Shown here piece by piece: positions 5,116 to 5,917 of a DNA stretch of 5,917 bases. The notes beneath the pieces are model-generated. The model was not told the origin of the DNA and did not search any database. It saw nothing but the letters and a program-made list of their open reading frames with translations. The position numbers and the translations under genes are program-made. Every line of letters starts with the position of its first letter. Within the stretch, counting starts at the first letter, position 1. The DNA comes from CAYIEH01 sp964362385. GTDB taxonomy: Bacteria; Patescibacteriota; Minisyncoccia; UBA6257; UBA9933. The stretch lies in contig CAYIEH010000030.1 in NCBI GenBank assembly GCA_964362385.1, positions 1 to 5,917 on the forward strand, written 5' to 3'.

Positions 5116-5649
5116 TTATTGGGCAGTTGAAGTACCGGAGGAAGTGGTTGTCGCGCCAGTTCCTTGAGCGCCTCCTGCTTGCTTTATGGTTTTAATTGTG
5201 TCAACAAGCGCCTGATGGGCGATTTTAATTTTACCCATTACATTCTTAACGAGCTTCACTCTGACATTGTAAAAAGCTTTCTTTGGATCGGAAGAAGTCA
5301 GCATAGTTTTAACGCCCTGCTTTAAATTAGTCAATTCAACTTTTGCGTCCTGAATTTTAAGCTTCGCGTCGTTTAATTTCGCCTTTGCCTGAGTCATATC
5401 TTTGCCCTCCTGAGAAAGTTCAGCAATCTTATTTTCAATTCTTTTAGCCAATGAATCCAAGTTGCCGGCAATTACGTCAAACCTGTGCTCCATTGCTGAT
5501 GTAAAATTTCTGATTCTTGCTATTTTTTCTTGAGCTTTAGTAAGTCCTGTTTTATCCGTAACGGATGTTGTCGCGGCCGCGCTAGCCACGTTTCCCAACA
5601 GCCCCGATGTCAAAACAACTAAACCAATAATTTTTAATATTTTATTCAT
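5116..5649 (-). CDS. Secreted coiled-coil protein of unknown function
   Basis: I chose the ATG at 5649 (177 residues) because it opens directly onto a typical signal peptide: MNKILK, a hydrophobic core (about 7-19), then VASA at 21-24 with likely cleavage after Ala24. An in-frame ATG 54 bp upstream would bury the signal behind 18 polar residues and run through a stable hairpin. The mature part is almost entirely helical and charged. Residues 37-115 show heptad-like spacing of Leu/Ile/Ala with many Lys/Glu/Gln (IARIRNF, LAKRIENKIAEL, AKAKLNDAKLKIQDAKVEL). A second helical block spans 122-156, and a Gly/Ser/Thr/Ala tail fills 159-177. Such helical periplasmic or surface proteins can be scaffolds or chaperone-like, but I see no signature of Spy/CpxP. 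It is the first gene of an operon with the membrane protein 6 bp downstream. The weak GCAGG about 10 nt before the start is the nearest thing to a ribosome binding site. Confidence 0.82.
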   Translation of the reverse strand: MNKILKIIGLVVLTSGLLGNVASAAATTSVTDKTGLTKAQEKIARIRNFTSAMEHRFDVIAGNLDSLAKRIENKIAELSQEGKDMTQAKAKLNDAKLKIQDAKVELTNLKQGVKTMLTSSDPKKAFYNVRVKLVKNVMGKIKIAHQALVDTIKTIKQAGGAQGTGATTTSSGTSTAQ

Positions 5650-5669
5650 AGCATTAACCTGCAACTCGT

Positions 5670-5699
5670 CCCGAATAGCAAAACTGAGTTTGCTACGGG
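5670..5699. other. Stable hairpin upstream of the secreted coiled-coil gene
   Basis: TAGCAAA (5676-5682) pairs with TTTGCTA (5689-5695) around ACTGAG. CCCG (5670-5673) pairs with CGGG (5696-5699), with AA bulged, giving 11 bp in total. It ends 21 nt before the ATG at 5649, so if transcribed it lies in the leader. No T-tract follows on either strand. It could be a leader regulatory structure or part of a dispersed repeat; it matches no riboswitch I know. Confidence 0.5.
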
Positions 5700-5810
5700 G
5701 CACGCAACCTATAGCCCGATTATTTTTTTGGCCGCTGGTTGTTGGTTGTCAGTTAATTGAATATTTCCGACCTTTGGCGTATTTTCTCCATTATAAACCA
5801 AAATCAGAAA

Positions 5811-5835
5811 TAACAAAAATCAAGCGGAACCCCGC
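5811..5835 (-). terminator. Terminator-like hairpin after the right-edge gene
   Basis: On the minus strand, GCGG (5832-5835), loop GGTT, CCGC (5824-5827), then TTGATTTTTGTTA. The stem is short (4 bp, all G/C) and the T-run is interrupted, so this is a weak call. Its place, 27 nt past the probable stop at 5862, fits an intrinsic terminator for that gene. It overlaps repeat copy B. Confidence 0.35.
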
Positions 5836-5859
5836 ACCGACTGGCACTGGGCAAATCCC
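5824..5859 (+). repeat. Dispersed intergenic repeat, copy B
   Basis: This copy shares GCGG, CCCC, an ACC-A-TGG-ACTGG block (12 of 15 identical) and AAATCCC with 2472-2510, in the same order and strand. It is shorter by several bases before AAATCCC. Like copy A it lies directly next to a stop codon in intergenic DNA. The match is judged by eye and is degenerate. Confidence 0.42.
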
Positions 5860-5861
5860 TT

Positions 5862-5917
5862 TTATTTTTTAATTTCCACTTCTCCTTTATTCCAGCCAAA
5901 ACCCGGAAGCAAAATAA
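5862..5917 (-). CDS. Probable C-terminal end of a protein running off the right edge
   Basis: On the minus strand one frame reads ILLPGFGWNKGEVEIKK and then TAA (stop at 5862-5864). The mix of hydrophobic, aromatic and charged residues with a lysine-rich end looks like a real C-terminus. A hairpin with a T-rich tail follows the stop, and the gene would share the strand of the rest of the right-hand block. Another frame also stays open here, so 17 codons are weak evidence. No family can be named. Confidence 0.42.
   Translation of the reverse strand, partial: ILLPGFGWNKGEVEIKK

Noticed and set aside
5650..5703. A longer start (ATG at 5703) for the secreted coiled-coil protein
   Set aside because: It would add 18 polar residues before a textbook signal peptide and is encoded by the stable hairpin region.
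5640..5720. A c-di-GMP (GEMM) riboswitch, suggested on the plus strand by GCAAA and CACGCAA segments
   Set aside because: The order and pairing of the GEMM core stems do not fit, and the downstream gene is on the other strand.
5690..5872. A 60-aa plus-strand frame in the right-hand intergenic region
   Set aside because: It has low-complexity, unconvincing composition and lies across the repeat copy and the terminator-like hairpin.
1..5917. CRISPR array, tRNA, rRNA or insertion sequence
   Set aside because: I saw no regularly spaced direct repeats, cloverleaf or rRNA segments, or transposase motifs on either strand.

Overview
This window looks like a stretch of a compact bacterial genome, most likely from a Patescibacteria/CPR (Parcubacteria-like) lineage. 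That is an inference from gene style, not a proven placement. The signs are: small, tightly packed genes; several short single-membrane-span or secreted proteins with Ser/Thr/Pro/Gln-rich linkers and no recognisable family; a Kre9/KNH-like plus cupredoxin-like envelope protein; AT-rich gene starts without Shine-Dalgarno sequences; and the standard code. TGA serves as a stop at the ends of three genes, which argues against the TGA=Gly code of Gracilibacteria/Absconditabacteria.

Layout. Positions 1-454 (+) hold the 3' part of an Obg-family GTPase gene. It converges, with only 12 bp between stops, on a minus-strand pair: an unrecognised 138-aa helical protein (1699-2115) followed, through an ATGA overlap, by a RhlE-like DEAD-box RNA helicase (467-1702). 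Divergent from that pair is a small ASCH/PUA-like (DUF3850-type) protein (2193-2468, +). Its stop codon sits inside a perfect hairpin that opens a 142-bp structured intergenic stretch. Next, on the minus strand, come a membrane-anchored two-domain envelope protein (2611-3435) and, upstream of it in transcription, a polytopic membrane calcineurin-like phosphoesterase (3492-4601). A 184-bp gap (4602-4785) carries the phosphoesterase promoter candidates and a perfect bidirectional terminator palindrome (4712-4762). Beyond it is a two-gene minus-strand unit: a secreted coiled-coil protein (5116-5649) followed after 6 bp by a single-span membrane protein with an acidic tail (4786-5109). The last 268 bp hold a stable hairpin, a second copy of the intergenic repeat motif, a terminator-like hairpin and probably the last 17 codons of another minus-strand gene.

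Functionally, the left third is translation and RNA biology: ribosome-assembly GTPase, RNA helicase and a possible RNA-binding ASCH protein. The right two thirds are cell-envelope proteins. I found no CRISPR array, tRNA, rRNA, transposase or complete mobile element. The least explained parts are the secreted coiled-coil/membrane-protein pair, the cupredoxin-like fusion that lacks most copper ligands, the two related intergenic repeats, and the combination of SD-less starts with -10 boxes only 8 nt from two start codons.
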